A stretch of 7,297 bases of DNA from Prolixibacteraceae bacterium (GTDB lineage Bacteria; Bacteroidota; Bacteroidia; Bacteroidales; Prolixibacteraceae), in the NCBI GenBank assembly GCA_027451165.1, contig DAIDJX010000171.1, forward strand, positions 1 to 7,297, given 5' to 3'. Below the pieces are notes generated by a model, which was not told where the DNA came from, did no database searches, and saw only the letters and a program-made list of their open reading frames with translations. The position numbers and the translations under genes are program-made. Position 1 is the first letter of the stretch. Each line of letters begins with the position of its first letter. This document shows, piece after piece, positions 1 through 6,616 of this stretch.

Positions 1-2
1 GA

Positions 3-1136
3 GATGACCTGAATCCGATTGGCAATGGCGCTTCGATCAGGCGTGCCCGTTTCGCCGCCAAAGCCAACCTGTCCAAACACTGGTACGGAGAAATCGATCT
101 CGATTTTGCCAATGGTGTACTGGAATTAAATGATGCTTACATCAACTACGATTTTCTGAACGGGCTCGCCAGCCGCGTAGGGAATTTTAAAGAACGTTTT
201 TCCATGTCACAGACAGCCTCTTCCAGGTACCTGAATTTCATGGAACGTGCCATGGTGGTCACTACTTTTGCCCCTTCCCGCCACATTGGCTGGGAAACTG
301 CCTACAGTGGCAAACGTTTCCTTGCCGTCGGCGGAATTTTCTTCCAGGAAGTGGAAGATGCAGAAATGAGGACTTATGTGGAAGACAACAACAAAGATTA
401 TGGCCGTGATGAAGGCATTTCCCTTACCGGTAAGTTCGTTCTTCAACCTTTCGGATTCGATGCAAAAAAAGGACTCCATTTGGCATATGCCTATTCCTAC
501 AGAACTCCCAAAACTGATGTGGCACCCGGAGAATATGGCATGGCCCGGTACAGCACCCGCTCCCTGAGCAGCATTAACCGGAAGAAGTTCTTGGATACTG
601 ATCTTGTTCCCAACCTTGACTATTCCACCCTCAGCAATATTGAACTGGCCGCTTACTATAAAGGACTTGGCCTGCAAAGCGAAATCATCGGCAATAAAAC
701 CTATCGCAAAAACAACCTGGAAACCCTTTCCTTCGGTGGTTTTTATGTCCAGGGGGTGTACATGCTTTTCGGCGGAAACCAGGTGTACAACAAGGCAGAA
801 GGTGAATTCACACAGCCCGATAAAGGGAAAAAATGGGGAGATGTTGAATTGGCCCTCCGCTATGATTACGTAAACCTGAACAACAAAGATGTTTATGGCG
901 GTTCTGCTGAAGGGTGGACTGCCGGTTTGAACTTTTACACAGCAAAAAACGTAAAATTTCAGTTAAACTATAACTTACTGAACCACGACCGTTATGCCAG
1001 CGGAAAGAAGAAACTCTATGTCGGGTATGATGTCACTGGAGCCCTTACCAAAGATCCGATGAAAGTTGCCGATACAAAAGGCAAAGCCGGAAATGATTTC
1101 AGCTCAATCGGGATTCGTTGTGAAATTGATTTTTAA
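3..1136 (+). CDS. Phosphate-selective porin O/P (OprO/OprP) family outer-membrane protein, 5' partial
   Basis: This is an outer-membrane beta-barrel channel for anions, likely phosphate or polyphosphate if it behaves like the family namesakes; substrate choice in Bacteroidota homologues is not predictable from sequence. The frame stays open to the left edge (377 residues visible), so the ATG at 204 is internal, not the start. Family hallmarks seen include IRRARF near the left edge, a GEIDLDFANG strand followed by DAYINYDF, RVGNFKERFS, a FMERAM segment followed by SRHIGW, and late strands WGDVELALRYDYVNL and GWTAGLNFYTAKNVKFQLNY. Alternating hydrophobic/polar residues and the terminal Phe (CEIDF) fit a BAM-assembled barrel. 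The signal peptide and any N-terminal coiled coil lie outside the window. The next gene, a lipoprotein, begins 21 nt downstream, so the two are probably co-transcribed. The family call is firm; the transported anion is unknown. Confidence 0.92.
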   Translation, partial: DDLNPIGNGASIRRARFAAKANLSKHWYGEIDLDFANGVLELNDAYINYDFLNGLASRVGNFKERFSMSQTASSRYLNFMERAMVVTTFAPSRHIGWETAYSGKRFLAVGGIFFQEVEDAEMRTYVEDNNKDYGRDEGISLTGKFVLQPFGFDAKKGLHLAYAYSYRTPKTDVAPGEYGMARYSTRSLSSINRKKFLDTDLVPNLDYSTLSNIELAAYYKGLGLQSEIIGNKTYRKNNLETLSFGGFYVQGVYMLFGGNQVYNKAEGEFTQPDKGKKWGDVELALRYDYVNLNNKDVYGGSAEGWTAGLNFYTAKNVKFQLNYNLLNHDRYASGKKKLYVGYDVTGALTKDPMKVADTKGKAGNDFSSIGIRCEIDF

Positions 1137-1157
1137 TAACTTAACACTATTCGCTTT

Positions 1158-1997
1158 ATGAAACTCAGATATATAGCAATCAGCATATTCGCATTGTTGA
1201 CCGCCTTCTCATCCTGTGTGGAGGATGAAATTTACAACGGACCTGCCAGCATTGAAAAAGTGACCATGGAACCCGCCGCTCCCCAGTCGTCCGATAAAGT
1301 GACCATCACTGCCAAAGTTCTCGACTTGAAAGGAGTAAGTTCTGTCAATGTATTATTCCGCACTTCAGCCAGCGGCACCTTTTCATCGGTTGCACTGACA
1401 GCCGGACAAGATTTTAACTATACCGGACAGATTCCCGCCCAGGCCAAAGACGCCAAAGTTGAGTATTATGTGGAAGTAAAAAACTCAGGAGGATTTTCCA
1501 CCGTTTATCCTTCAGGAGCACCTGCAAAACTGGCAAGCTATACCGTCGGGGCTTCCACACTTATCAAATTATACATCAACGAGGCTTTTGCCGATGGGAC
1601 CAAAGATGCCACAGATCCCGACTGGGTTGAAATTTACAATGATTCAGAAATTGCCGTCGACCTGTCAGGCTATGCATTTTATGATGACGGAATCAGAACA
1701 TCCGCTGGTGCGAAACCCAAAAGAATTCTGAACAATGGCACTGTCATTCAACCAAAGGGCTTCCTGGTGTTAAAAACAGAATACACTTCCGGAGAATACA
1801 CCGTAGAATTTGGCCTCAGCACTTCCGGTGATGGCGCTTATCTGGACAACAAAGAAGGCGTGATGGTCGCTTCACTCGATTTCACCACCATTAACCTTGC
1901 CGGGAAAAAGTCCTACGGCCGTAAACCCGACGGATCCAACACCCTGGTGGTATTTACCACTCCGACCAAAGGAAGTTCAAATAACAATGCCCAATAA
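1158..1997 (+). CDS. Lamin-tail-domain (LTD) lipoprotein, probably surface exposed
   Basis: A 279-residue lipoprotein. Residues 1-20 form a signal peptide II: Lys/Arg start, hydrophobic core, and lipobox AFSSC with lipidated Cys20. The residues after Cys are VEDE; an acidic stretch there resembles the lipoprotein export signal of Bacteroidota that sends lipoproteins to the cell surface (inference). Residues 30-130 look like an Ig-like/fibronectin-like beta sandwich (KVTITAKVLDLKGVSSV, then VEYYVEVKNSGGFSTVYPSG). Residues 135-275 are a lamin tail domain: LYINEAF (138-144), DPDWVEIYN (153-161), DLSGYAFYDDG (168-178), QPKGFLVL (198-205), DGAYLDN (225-231), SYGRKPDGS (252-260) and a closing TPTKGSSN. 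LTDs are non-catalytic binding or anchoring modules often found in bacterial surface proteins. It sits between the porin and a CYTH-like gene with short gaps, so it may be an accessory of the porin, perhaps a ligand-binding or complex-forming partner. No enzyme domain is present. Confidence 0.9.
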   Translation: MKLRYIAISIFALLTAFSSCVEDEIYNGPASIEKVTMEPAAPQSSDKVTITAKVLDLKGVSSVNVLFRTSASGTFSSVALTAGQDFNYTGQIPAQAKDAKVEYYVEVKNSGGFSTVYPSGAPAKLASYTVGASTLIKLYINEAFADGTKDATDPDWVEIYNDSEIAVDLSGYAFYDDGIRTSAGAKPKRILNNGTVIQPKGFLVLKTEYTSGEYTVEFGLSTSGDGAYLDNKEGVMVASLDFTTINLAGKKSYGRKPDGSNTLVVFTTPTKGSSNNNAQ

Positions 1998-2027
1998 CTG
2001 GCGACTACTTAATAATACAAAACTCAA

Positions 2028-2672
2028 ATGAGCAAAGAAGAATTGAAAATCGGAGAAGCTTCCTTACCCCGCTTTGAATACAGGACCTTTGGACAGAATT
2101 TTGACAATGCCGCCAAAAGAATGGCCCGGTTTTCTGTTCCGATCCCCGAAAAAGTTTGGGAGCGTGTAAGTGAAGAGATATACATCCTGTCACGGACCAA
2201 TGACATTAACAACACCAAGATCAGGGACGGAAAAATGGACATAAAAACCTATGTTCAGACGGTGAAAGGGTTGGAACAATGGAACCCCCTGATGAAAGGT
2301 GAATTTCCCATGGATGTGGAAGTGTTGAAAAATGAAGTATTCCCTGCTTTTCAGGTGGCAATGCCTGAATTCAGTAAAGCAGTCTACACTTTTGACGAGT
2401 TTATTGACATGGTCAAACAACATCCTGATCTGCAAGCTATCCGGGTTAAGAAACAACGATTCGGGTACATGGTGAACAACACAATCTGTGAAGTGGCCAA
2501 TGTATGGATCAACGGAGCTAAGGTAGTTACCGTTAATTCAGAATCCACTGAAGTGGAAGATATCCTGAAAACGGTAAAGGATATTCAGTTGGAAGGTGTT
2601 GAGAACATCAACTATCTTCAGGCCATCAAGCGGGTTATTGGAATGATTGACAAACCATTGGCTAACGAATAG
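2028..2672 (+). CDS. Divergent CYTH/triphosphate-tunnel-like protein, function unknown
   Basis: A 214-residue soluble protein with no signal peptide or membrane segment, so cytoplasmic. I do not know a named function. The pattern resembles a divergent CYTH (triphosphate tunnel metalloenzyme) fold: an early FEYR (16-19) where CYTH proteins have ExExK; SEEIYILS (48-55); KIRDGKMDIK (64-73), which supplies the Arg and Lys of strands normally lining the tunnel; GLEQW (81-85) and MKGEFPM (89-95) in the place of the ExE strand; then a second half with RVKKQRFGYMVN (139-150), CEVANVWING (154-163), a NSES stretch (170-173) and ENINYLQAIKR (192-202). The spacing of acidic and basic strand residues mimics the neighbouring canonical CYTH protein, but the first-strand motif is altered, so catalysis may be lost or different. 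The start at 2028 is preceded by an A-rich stretch without a Shine-Dalgarno, usual for Bacteroidota. The stop is 4 nt before the next start, implying translational coupling. The gene call is firm; the fold is inferred. Confidence 0.85.
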   Translation: MSKEELKIGEASLPRFEYRTFGQNFDNAAKRMARFSVPIPEKVWERVSEEIYILSRTNDINNTKIRDGKMDIKTYVQTVKGLEQWNPLMKGEFPMDVEVLKNEVFPAFQVAMPEFSKAVYTFDEFIDMVKQHPDLQAIRVKKQRFGYMVNNTICEVANVWINGAKVVTVNSESTEVEDILKTVKDIQLEGVENINYLQAIKRVIGMIDKPLANE

Positions 2673-2676
2673 TAGT

Positions 2677-3147
2677 ATGGCACAGGAAATTGAAAGAAAA
2701 TTTCTGGTCAAATCTGACCAGTTTAAGGCAGAAGCTTCAAAAAGCACAAGGATTACCCAGGGTTACCTCTCTTCTGTACCTGAAAGGACTGTCAGGGTAA
2801 GGATCAAGGGCGACCACGGCTATATCACTGTAAAGGGGATTGGCAGCGGTTCGGGCGCTTCCAGGTACGAATGGGAAAAAGAAATCCCGGTGGCCGAAGT
2901 GGATGAATTGTTGAAAATCTGTGAACCCGGTGTAATCGACAAAACACGCTTCGAAGTAAAGATGGGAAACCATACTTTCGAGGTGGATGAGTTCTATGGG
3001 GAGAACAGTGGTTTGATCGTCGCTGAAGTGGAATTATCGGCTGAAGACGAAGCTTTCGGAAAACCAGAATGGTTGGGTCAGGAAGTGACGGGAGATCCGA
3101 AATACTTCAATTCCATGCTGATGAAGAACCCTTTTTCCCGCTGGTAA
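2677..3147 (+). CDS. CYTH domain protein (triphosphate tunnel metalloenzyme; possible inorganic triphosphatase)
   Basis: A complete single-domain CYTH protein of 156 residues, the usual size for compact bacterial members. Visible signature residues: EIERK (4-8, the ExExK metal/triphosphate motif), RVR (40-42), ITVKG (50-54), YEWEKEIP (64-71), DKTRFEV (88-94, with Lys and Arg), FEVDEF (101-106), VAEVEL (115-120, the late ExE metal-binding strand), and a C-terminal TGDPKYFN segment typical of bacterial CYTH proteins. Family members hydrolyse tripolyphosphate or nucleoside triphosphates, and a few make cAMP; small bacterial relatives such as those characterised from Clostridium thermocellum and Nitrosomonas europaea are tripolyphosphatases, which makes that the favoured but unproven activity. 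The start at 2677 is chosen over an in-frame ATG at 2647, which would overlap the upstream gene by 26 nt and add ten residues that the family lacks. It acts in the cytoplasm. It lies 4 nt after a second, divergent tunnel-like protein. Confidence 0.93.
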   Translation: MAQEIERKFLVKSDQFKAEASKSTRITQGYLSSVPERTVRVRIKGDHGYITVKGIGSGSGASRYEWEKEIPVAEVDELLKICEPGVIDKTRFEVKMGNHTFEVDEFYGENSGLIVAEVELSAEDEAFGKPEWLGQEVTGDPKYFNSMLMKNPFSRW

Positions 3148-3148
3148 T

Positions 3149-3174
3149 ATCCGGATGATCCATCATCCCCGGAT
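3149..3174 (+). promoter_or_regulatory. Strong intergenic hairpin after the CYTH gene (attenuator, processing site or terminator-like)
   Basis: Starting 1 nt after the stop codon of the CYTH gene, ATCCGG (3149-3154) plus ATGAT (3155-3159) face ATCAT (3162-3166) and CCGGAT (3169-3174). An 11-bp two-part stem can form with a CC loop core and a CC bulge on the right arm, or alternatively GGATGA/TCATCC with a TCCA loop. No T-tract follows on either strand, so it is not a standard Rho-independent terminator. It may protect the 3' end of the upstream message, mark an RNA-processing site, or partly separate the upstream four genes from the transporter genes. Confidence 0.5.
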
Positions 3175-3203
3175 GTAAGTTATGAAAAGACTTAAAAACT
3201 GGA

Positions 3204-3392
3204 TTGCTGCTGCACTCGGTGGGGCTACTGCTGATAGTCGTGTACTTTATACAATATTGTTGCACGACGACAGGCAGGAGCCTCACAGGGTGGCGCAGCG
3301 TCATCCTCAAGAAGCCCCGGATGGAAATCAACCGGAACCGTTTGAACCCGGGAACCAGTAAATATTCCCCATTCATAGATTTGCCGTTTTAA
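3204..3392 (+). CDS. Doubtful small membrane-protein ORF, possibly frameshifted
   Basis: A 62-residue frame with a TTG start. Its first part is strongly hydrophobic (LLLIVVYFIQYCC, residues 8-20), consistent with one transmembrane helix or a signal anchor, followed by a basic, polar tail (RSLTGWR, then KKPRMEINRNR) ending PFIDLPF. No Shine-Dalgarno and no ATG exist in this frame. A nearby ATG at 3182 in another frame encodes MKRLKN, the kind of basic leader expected before such a hydrophobic stretch; dropping one A from the A5 run at 3194-3198 would join that leader to this frame. A competing 59-residue frame (3182-3361) is hydrophilic and unrecognised. I do not recognise a family for either. 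It lies between the CYTH and transporter genes, so it may be a small accessory protein, a decayed gene, or noise. Confidence 0.3.
   Translation: MLLHSVGLLLIVVYFIQYCCTTTGRSLTGWRSVILKKPRMEINRNRLNPGTSKYSPFIDLPF
3376..3383 (+). promoter_or_regulatory. Candidate Bacteroidota -7 promoter element upstream of the transporter
   Basis: TAGATTTG matches the Bacteroidota sigma-ABfr -7 consensus TAnnTTTG exactly and would start transcription roughly 15-20 nt before the transporter ATG at 3408. The expected -33 TTTG is not at the right distance: the nearest TTTG, at 3341-3344, is about 31 nt upstream rather than around 19-22. The call is therefore tentative; if real it gives the transporter and the following gene their own promoter. 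Confidence 0.28.
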
Positions 3393-3407
3393 TTCAAACC
3401 ATCAGTC

Positions 3408-5018
3408 ATGATTACAGACGAAGAAAAAGAAAAGGATGTGCCTTTCGATCCGCTGGATATGCAGAATTACCGGGTGGAGAAGTTAAAGAAAGCGGAAAAA
3501 AAAGGTTTTGAAAGGTGGATGGTTTTCCTGGGAGGTCCCCTGGCCATCATCGCATTCATCTATTTTTATTATTTCGCTGATTATTCATTTCTGAACACCA
3601 TTAATCCGGAGATTCTGAAGGATGATTCCCTGAAACGGTTTAATGAACTGGGGATGGAACGGTTTTCCAGGATCAATTATGCCATGCTGGGTATTTTTGC
3701 AGCTTCCATAATACTGTGGATCACGGAAACAGTACCGAACTACCTGACTTCGTTGCTGGTGGTTATAGCAATGGTACTGACCGGGGTAACCTCGGAAAAA
3801 GTGGCCTATGCACAGCTCGGGCACCCGGTAATGTGGCTCAACATCCTCTCTTTTGTGCTGGCCAGTATGCTGGTGACCACAAAAGCTGCCAAGCGGTTTG
3901 CACTTTGGTTCGTCATCCGTTTCGGTAAAAATGCCACCTGGATCTTTTTCAGCTTCATCGTCATCAATGTAGTACTTTCGGTCTTCATCTCGGCAACTAC
4001 TGCAAAGGCTACCATTCTGCTCCCTATATTCATGGTCATTGCCGCCATTTACGGAGCTACTTCAGATAAAAGGAACAACTTCGGAAGAAACATAGTGTTG
4101 CAGAATCTATTCCAGATCAACATCGGTGCCAGTGGTTTTATAACCGGATCGGGGGCGAATCTGCTGGCTGGTTCACTGATCGCCGGTGCTATGGGGATGA
4201 CCCTTTTCGGTTTCCAGGATTGGTTCTTTGCTGCTTTCCCGCTTTGCATCATCCTTATTCTGACAGGCTGGTTCGTGGGAACCAAAATAATCTTCCCCAT
4301 GAAACCGGAAGAAAGAATGCCCCAGATCGAGGGTGGCATGCAAAGGCTGAAAGAAGAGTATCTTAAGCTGGGCAAAATGACGGTTAATGAATACAAGTCA
4401 ATCGCGATTTTTCTTGTGGTGCTTGGTCTTTGGGCCACCGACAAACAGCATGGCATATCCCAAACCGCCGTTGCCTTTCTGGGTGCAGTGGTGGCCCTGC
4501 TTCCGGGGATAGGCGTGGTAAAATGGAATGATGTGGATATTCCCTGGCACCTGATGCTATTCTCCGCGGGGGCCTATACGCTTGGTGCAGGACTGGAAGC
4601 CACCGCTCTACCAGCCAACATGGTTGATGCTGCTTTTACCCACTTCGGAATTACCAAATCCACTCCCTTCTGGGTGTTGTACCTGGGACTTACCTTTACC
4701 ATGCTCTTCAGCGGCATTCTCTTTCAGTCCAAAACCATGCGCGCGCTGATTTTTGTCCCTATTTCCATCGGTGTAGCCCAAAAATTTGGCTATCCGGTGA
4801 TGAGTCTGGCTTTCCCGGTAGCCCTCCTCATCGAGCACGTTTATGTGTTACCCTTCAACAGCAAGCCTTCCGCATTGTTGTATACCACCAACCATTACAG
4901 CATGACCGACTCCTTTAAATTTGGCTTTACCATGATGGTGATCAGCTGGTTAATGATTATTCTCTGGGGAGAAACGATGCTTCGCTGGCTGGGATATACC
5001 GTAAACGGCGTTTTTTAA
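3408..5018 (+). CDS. SLC13/DASS-family anion transporter with altered SNT motifs
   Basis: A 536-residue inner-membrane transporter of the divalent anion:sodium symporter (DASS, SLC13) family, whose members move dicarboxylates, citrate, sulfate or phosphate. A charged cytoplasmic N-terminus (1-36) precedes the first helix (about 37-57), and some ten further hydrophobic segments follow. Family landmarks: WITETVPNYLTSLL (104-117), the first substrate/ion motif region ISATTAKATILLP (194-206), the hairpin region INIGASGFITGSGANLLAG (237-255), the second motif region FQSKTMRALIFVP (439-451), and the C-terminal PFNSKPSALLY with NHYSMTD (495-501). In well-studied members both motifs read Ser-Asn-Thr; here they are Ser-Ala-Thr (195-197) and Ser-Lys-Thr (441-443), so sodium and substrate coordination must differ. 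Substrate cannot be called. Downstream, 29 nt away, is a membrane protein gene, likely in the same transcript. The ATG at 3408 follows an A/T-rich stretch without a Shine-Dalgarno. Confidence 0.94.
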   Translation: MITDEEKEKDVPFDPLDMQNYRVEKLKKAEKKGFERWMVFLGGPLAIIAFIYFYYFADYSFLNTINPEILKDDSLKRFNELGMERFSRINYAMLGIFAASIILWITETVPNYLTSLLVVIAMVLTGVTSEKVAYAQLGHPVMWLNILSFVLASMLVTTKAAKRFALWFVIRFGKNATWIFFSFIVINVVLSVFISATTAKATILLPIFMVIAAIYGATSDKRNNFGRNIVLQNLFQINIGASGFITGSGANLLAGSLIAGAMGMTLFGFQDWFFAAFPLCIILILTGWFVGTKIIFPMKPEERMPQIEGGMQRLKEEYLKLGKMTVNEYKSIAIFLVVLGLWATDKQHGISQTAVAFLGAVVALLPGIGVVKWNDVDIPWHLMLFSAGAYTLGAGLEATALPANMVDAAFTHFGITKSTPFWVLYLGLTFTMLFSGILFQSKTMRALIFVPISIGVAQKFGYPVMSLAFPVALLIEHVYVLPFNSKPSALLYTTNHYSMTDSFKFGFTMMVISWLMIILWGETMLRWLGYTVNGVF

Positions 5019-5037
5019 ATCAGGGAACCGGTGTACC

Positions 5038-5042
5038 AGGAG
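5038..5042 (+). promoter_or_regulatory. Shine-Dalgarno AGGAG for the gene at 5048
   Basis: AGGAG sits 5 nt before the ATG at 5048, a near-ideal ribosome-binding site. The other forward genes here lack one, as is common in Bacteroidota. It fixes the start of the downstream gene and suggests that this gene is translated independently of the transporter. Confidence 0.6.
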
Positions 5043-5047
5043 TTGCG

Positions 5048-6517
5048 ATGATCGAAGAAAATGTAAAACTTCATGACACGTTTTCAGTTGAACTGAAAGT
5101 TGGTTTTGTGGCTAAAAAAAAGCAGAAAATCAACGATTTTGCCATGAACATCTGGATGTTTATTCCTGCCAGCCTGGATATCAACCGTTTCACCTACAGC
5201 AAAACTGATTTCTACCGGGATATTAAGACACATATCCGGCTGATCACTCCGGTCTTTTTGCTGAGGGATATTGCGGAATCAGCCAACTCCCCCTTTATCT
5301 TCCTGAAACAATCATTCTCTGTCCTTGCCTCCCAACCCACCCGCACGCACCGGGAGGAATACGAGTATCAGATAAAAATGTTTATTGCCATTCTCAAAAG
5401 TTCACTCAGGGAAGCCGTTGCGCACCTTATGAAAGCCAATGAACCTGACCTTGAATACCTGGTGAATGATTACCTGACACAAATCCGCAAAATCGCCGGT
5501 CAGTACAGAAACCTGTACCGGATTATCAATGTCCCTACAATCGGGAAGGAAATGATGGAGTATTTTGCCTTTGGGGATGAATTCATGAGCAACCTTATTG
5601 AGTTTCATACCTTCAGGTTGATGCAGGGTATCAAAAAACGCTTCCCCGCAAATTCAGCACCTCATCTTGCAGCAATCTCGGCATTGGTTCATGAGGAAAC
5701 CAATTATAAAAAAAACAGAGGATTCCCTGTGGTAGATCCAGGCAACAAAAAGAACAACAACAACCTGGTTTACCGTCTGGGGATGCTGAAGAAATATGCG
5801 GAAAGTCATCTCTACCTGAATGTTGACAAACGCAAAGACGGGATATGGGCTGAGCAGTTGTTTTTCAGCCTTGCCGCCGGCATTTCCATGGTTTTTGCTA
5901 CCATGGTCGCCTTTTCTGTCCAGCAAAAATTCGGGAATTTCACCATGCCGCTTTTTGTTGCCCTGGTGGTCAGTTACATGCTGAAAGACAGGATCAAGGA
6001 GTTTGCAAGGTACTACTTTGCCCATAAACTCGGGTCGCGCTATTTTGACCACAAGATCAGGATGAAATTCAATCAAAACGAGATGGGGTGGGCAAAAGAA
6101 AGCATTGATTTCATTTCCGGGAGAAAAGTACCTCAGGAAATCAGTAATGCACGGGGAAGATCATCTACCATAGAGGCCTACAACAGGGCAAACAATGAAA
6201 AGGTGCTGCTCTACAGAACGAGGATGCGGCTCAACAGGGATAAACTGAATGAAATGAATGACTACTCCGTGGATGGTGTGGTATCCATCATCCGGCTGAA
6301 TATTATGCAATTCATCCGTAACATGGATAATCCGGAGTTTCCTTTGTTTTGTCAGGGAGAAGCCCAGGAGCTGCAGGTAATCCACGCAGAAAAATTGTAT
6401 TACCTGCACCTCATCATTCACAAAAGAAATGATAACCAGAACGAACTTGTCAGGTATAGAGTGGCCCTGAACCGCCGCGGTATTTACAAAATCGAAAAAA
6501 CAGATCCGGGAAAATAA
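5048..6517 (+). CDS. Membrane-anchored protein of unknown function next to the SLC13 transporter
   Basis: A 489-residue protein that I cannot assign to a named family. Layout: an N-terminal region (1-95) with strand-like segments (FSVELKVGF, MNIWMFIPASLDIN) and an FYRDIKTHIRLITP segment; a helical middle (about 100-260) rich in charged residues, including an Asn/Lys-rich linker (233-239); one hydrophobic helical hairpin of two likely transmembrane segments (about 268-290 and 298-313) split by QQKFGNFT; then a basic, soluble part (314-489) with KDRIKEFARYYF just after the membrane and a strand-rich C-terminus (442-483, e.g. LYYLHLIIHK and ELVRYRVALNRRGIYKIEK). No signal peptide is present, so both large parts probably face the cytoplasm. 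No catalytic motif was recognised. The clear Shine-Dalgarno and 29-nt gap place it with the transporter gene; it could be a regulatory, scaffold or coupling subunit. The gene call is firm, the role unknown. Confidence 0.88.
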   Translation: MIEENVKLHDTFSVELKVGFVAKKKQKINDFAMNIWMFIPASLDINRFTYSKTDFYRDIKTHIRLITPVFLLRDIAESANSPFIFLKQSFSVLASQPTRTHREEYEYQIKMFIAILKSSLREAVAHLMKANEPDLEYLVNDYLTQIRKIAGQYRNLYRIINVPTIGKEMMEYFAFGDEFMSNLIEFHTFRLMQGIKKRFPANSAPHLAAISALVHEETNYKKNRGFPVVDPGNKKNNNNLVYRLGMLKKYAESHLYLNVDKRKDGIWAEQLFFSLAAGISMVFATMVAFSVQQKFGNFTMPLFVALVVSYMLKDRIKEFARYYFAHKLGSRYFDHKIRMKFNQNEMGWAKESIDFISGRKVPQEISNARGRSSTIEAYNRANNEKVLLYRTRMRLNRDKLNEMNDYSVDGVVSIIRLNIMQFIRNMDNPEFPLFCQGEAQELQVIHAEKLYYLHLIIHKRNDNQNELVRYRVALNRRGIYKIEKTDPGK

Positions 6518-6616
6518 CCATTAACAGGTCACACACCTTGATATTAAAATCAAAGTATGATGGGGCCCATGCGTCATTTTACGGCAACCACAGCCTTCGG
6601 TGTCCTTTTACCCCGA

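Noticed and set aside
207..677. Reverse-strand open frame of 156 codons opposite the porin
   Set aside because: It lies wholly antisense to a well-supported porin gene and its translation shows no domain, signal or family feature.
2647..2676. Earlier in-frame ATG for the CYTH gene
   Set aside because: It would overlap the upstream gene by 26 nt and add ten non-family residues; the ATG at 2677 puts EIERK at residues 4-8 as in typical CYTH proteins.
3182..3361. 59-residue ATG frame (MKRLKN start) in the gap before the transporter
   Set aside because: After the first residues it becomes a hydrophilic Gln/Pro/Arg-rich peptide with no recognisable features; kept only as the possible leader of the frameshifted small ORF.
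5654..6076. Reverse-strand 140-codon frame inside the orphan membrane protein gene
   Set aside because: Antisense shadow of a long coding frame with clear membrane segments; no independent support.
6557..6580. Possible terminator between the convergent genes (ATGATGGGG...CCCA...TCATTTT)
   Set aside because: The stem needs a 4-nt bulge and leaves only short paired segments with a 4-T tail; too weak to call. The 99-nt convergent gap holds nothing else I can support.
6589..6606. Small hairpin ACAgCC-TTC-GGTGT followed by CCTTTT
   Set aside because: Only five base pairs with a bulged G and a short interrupted T run; likely chance.
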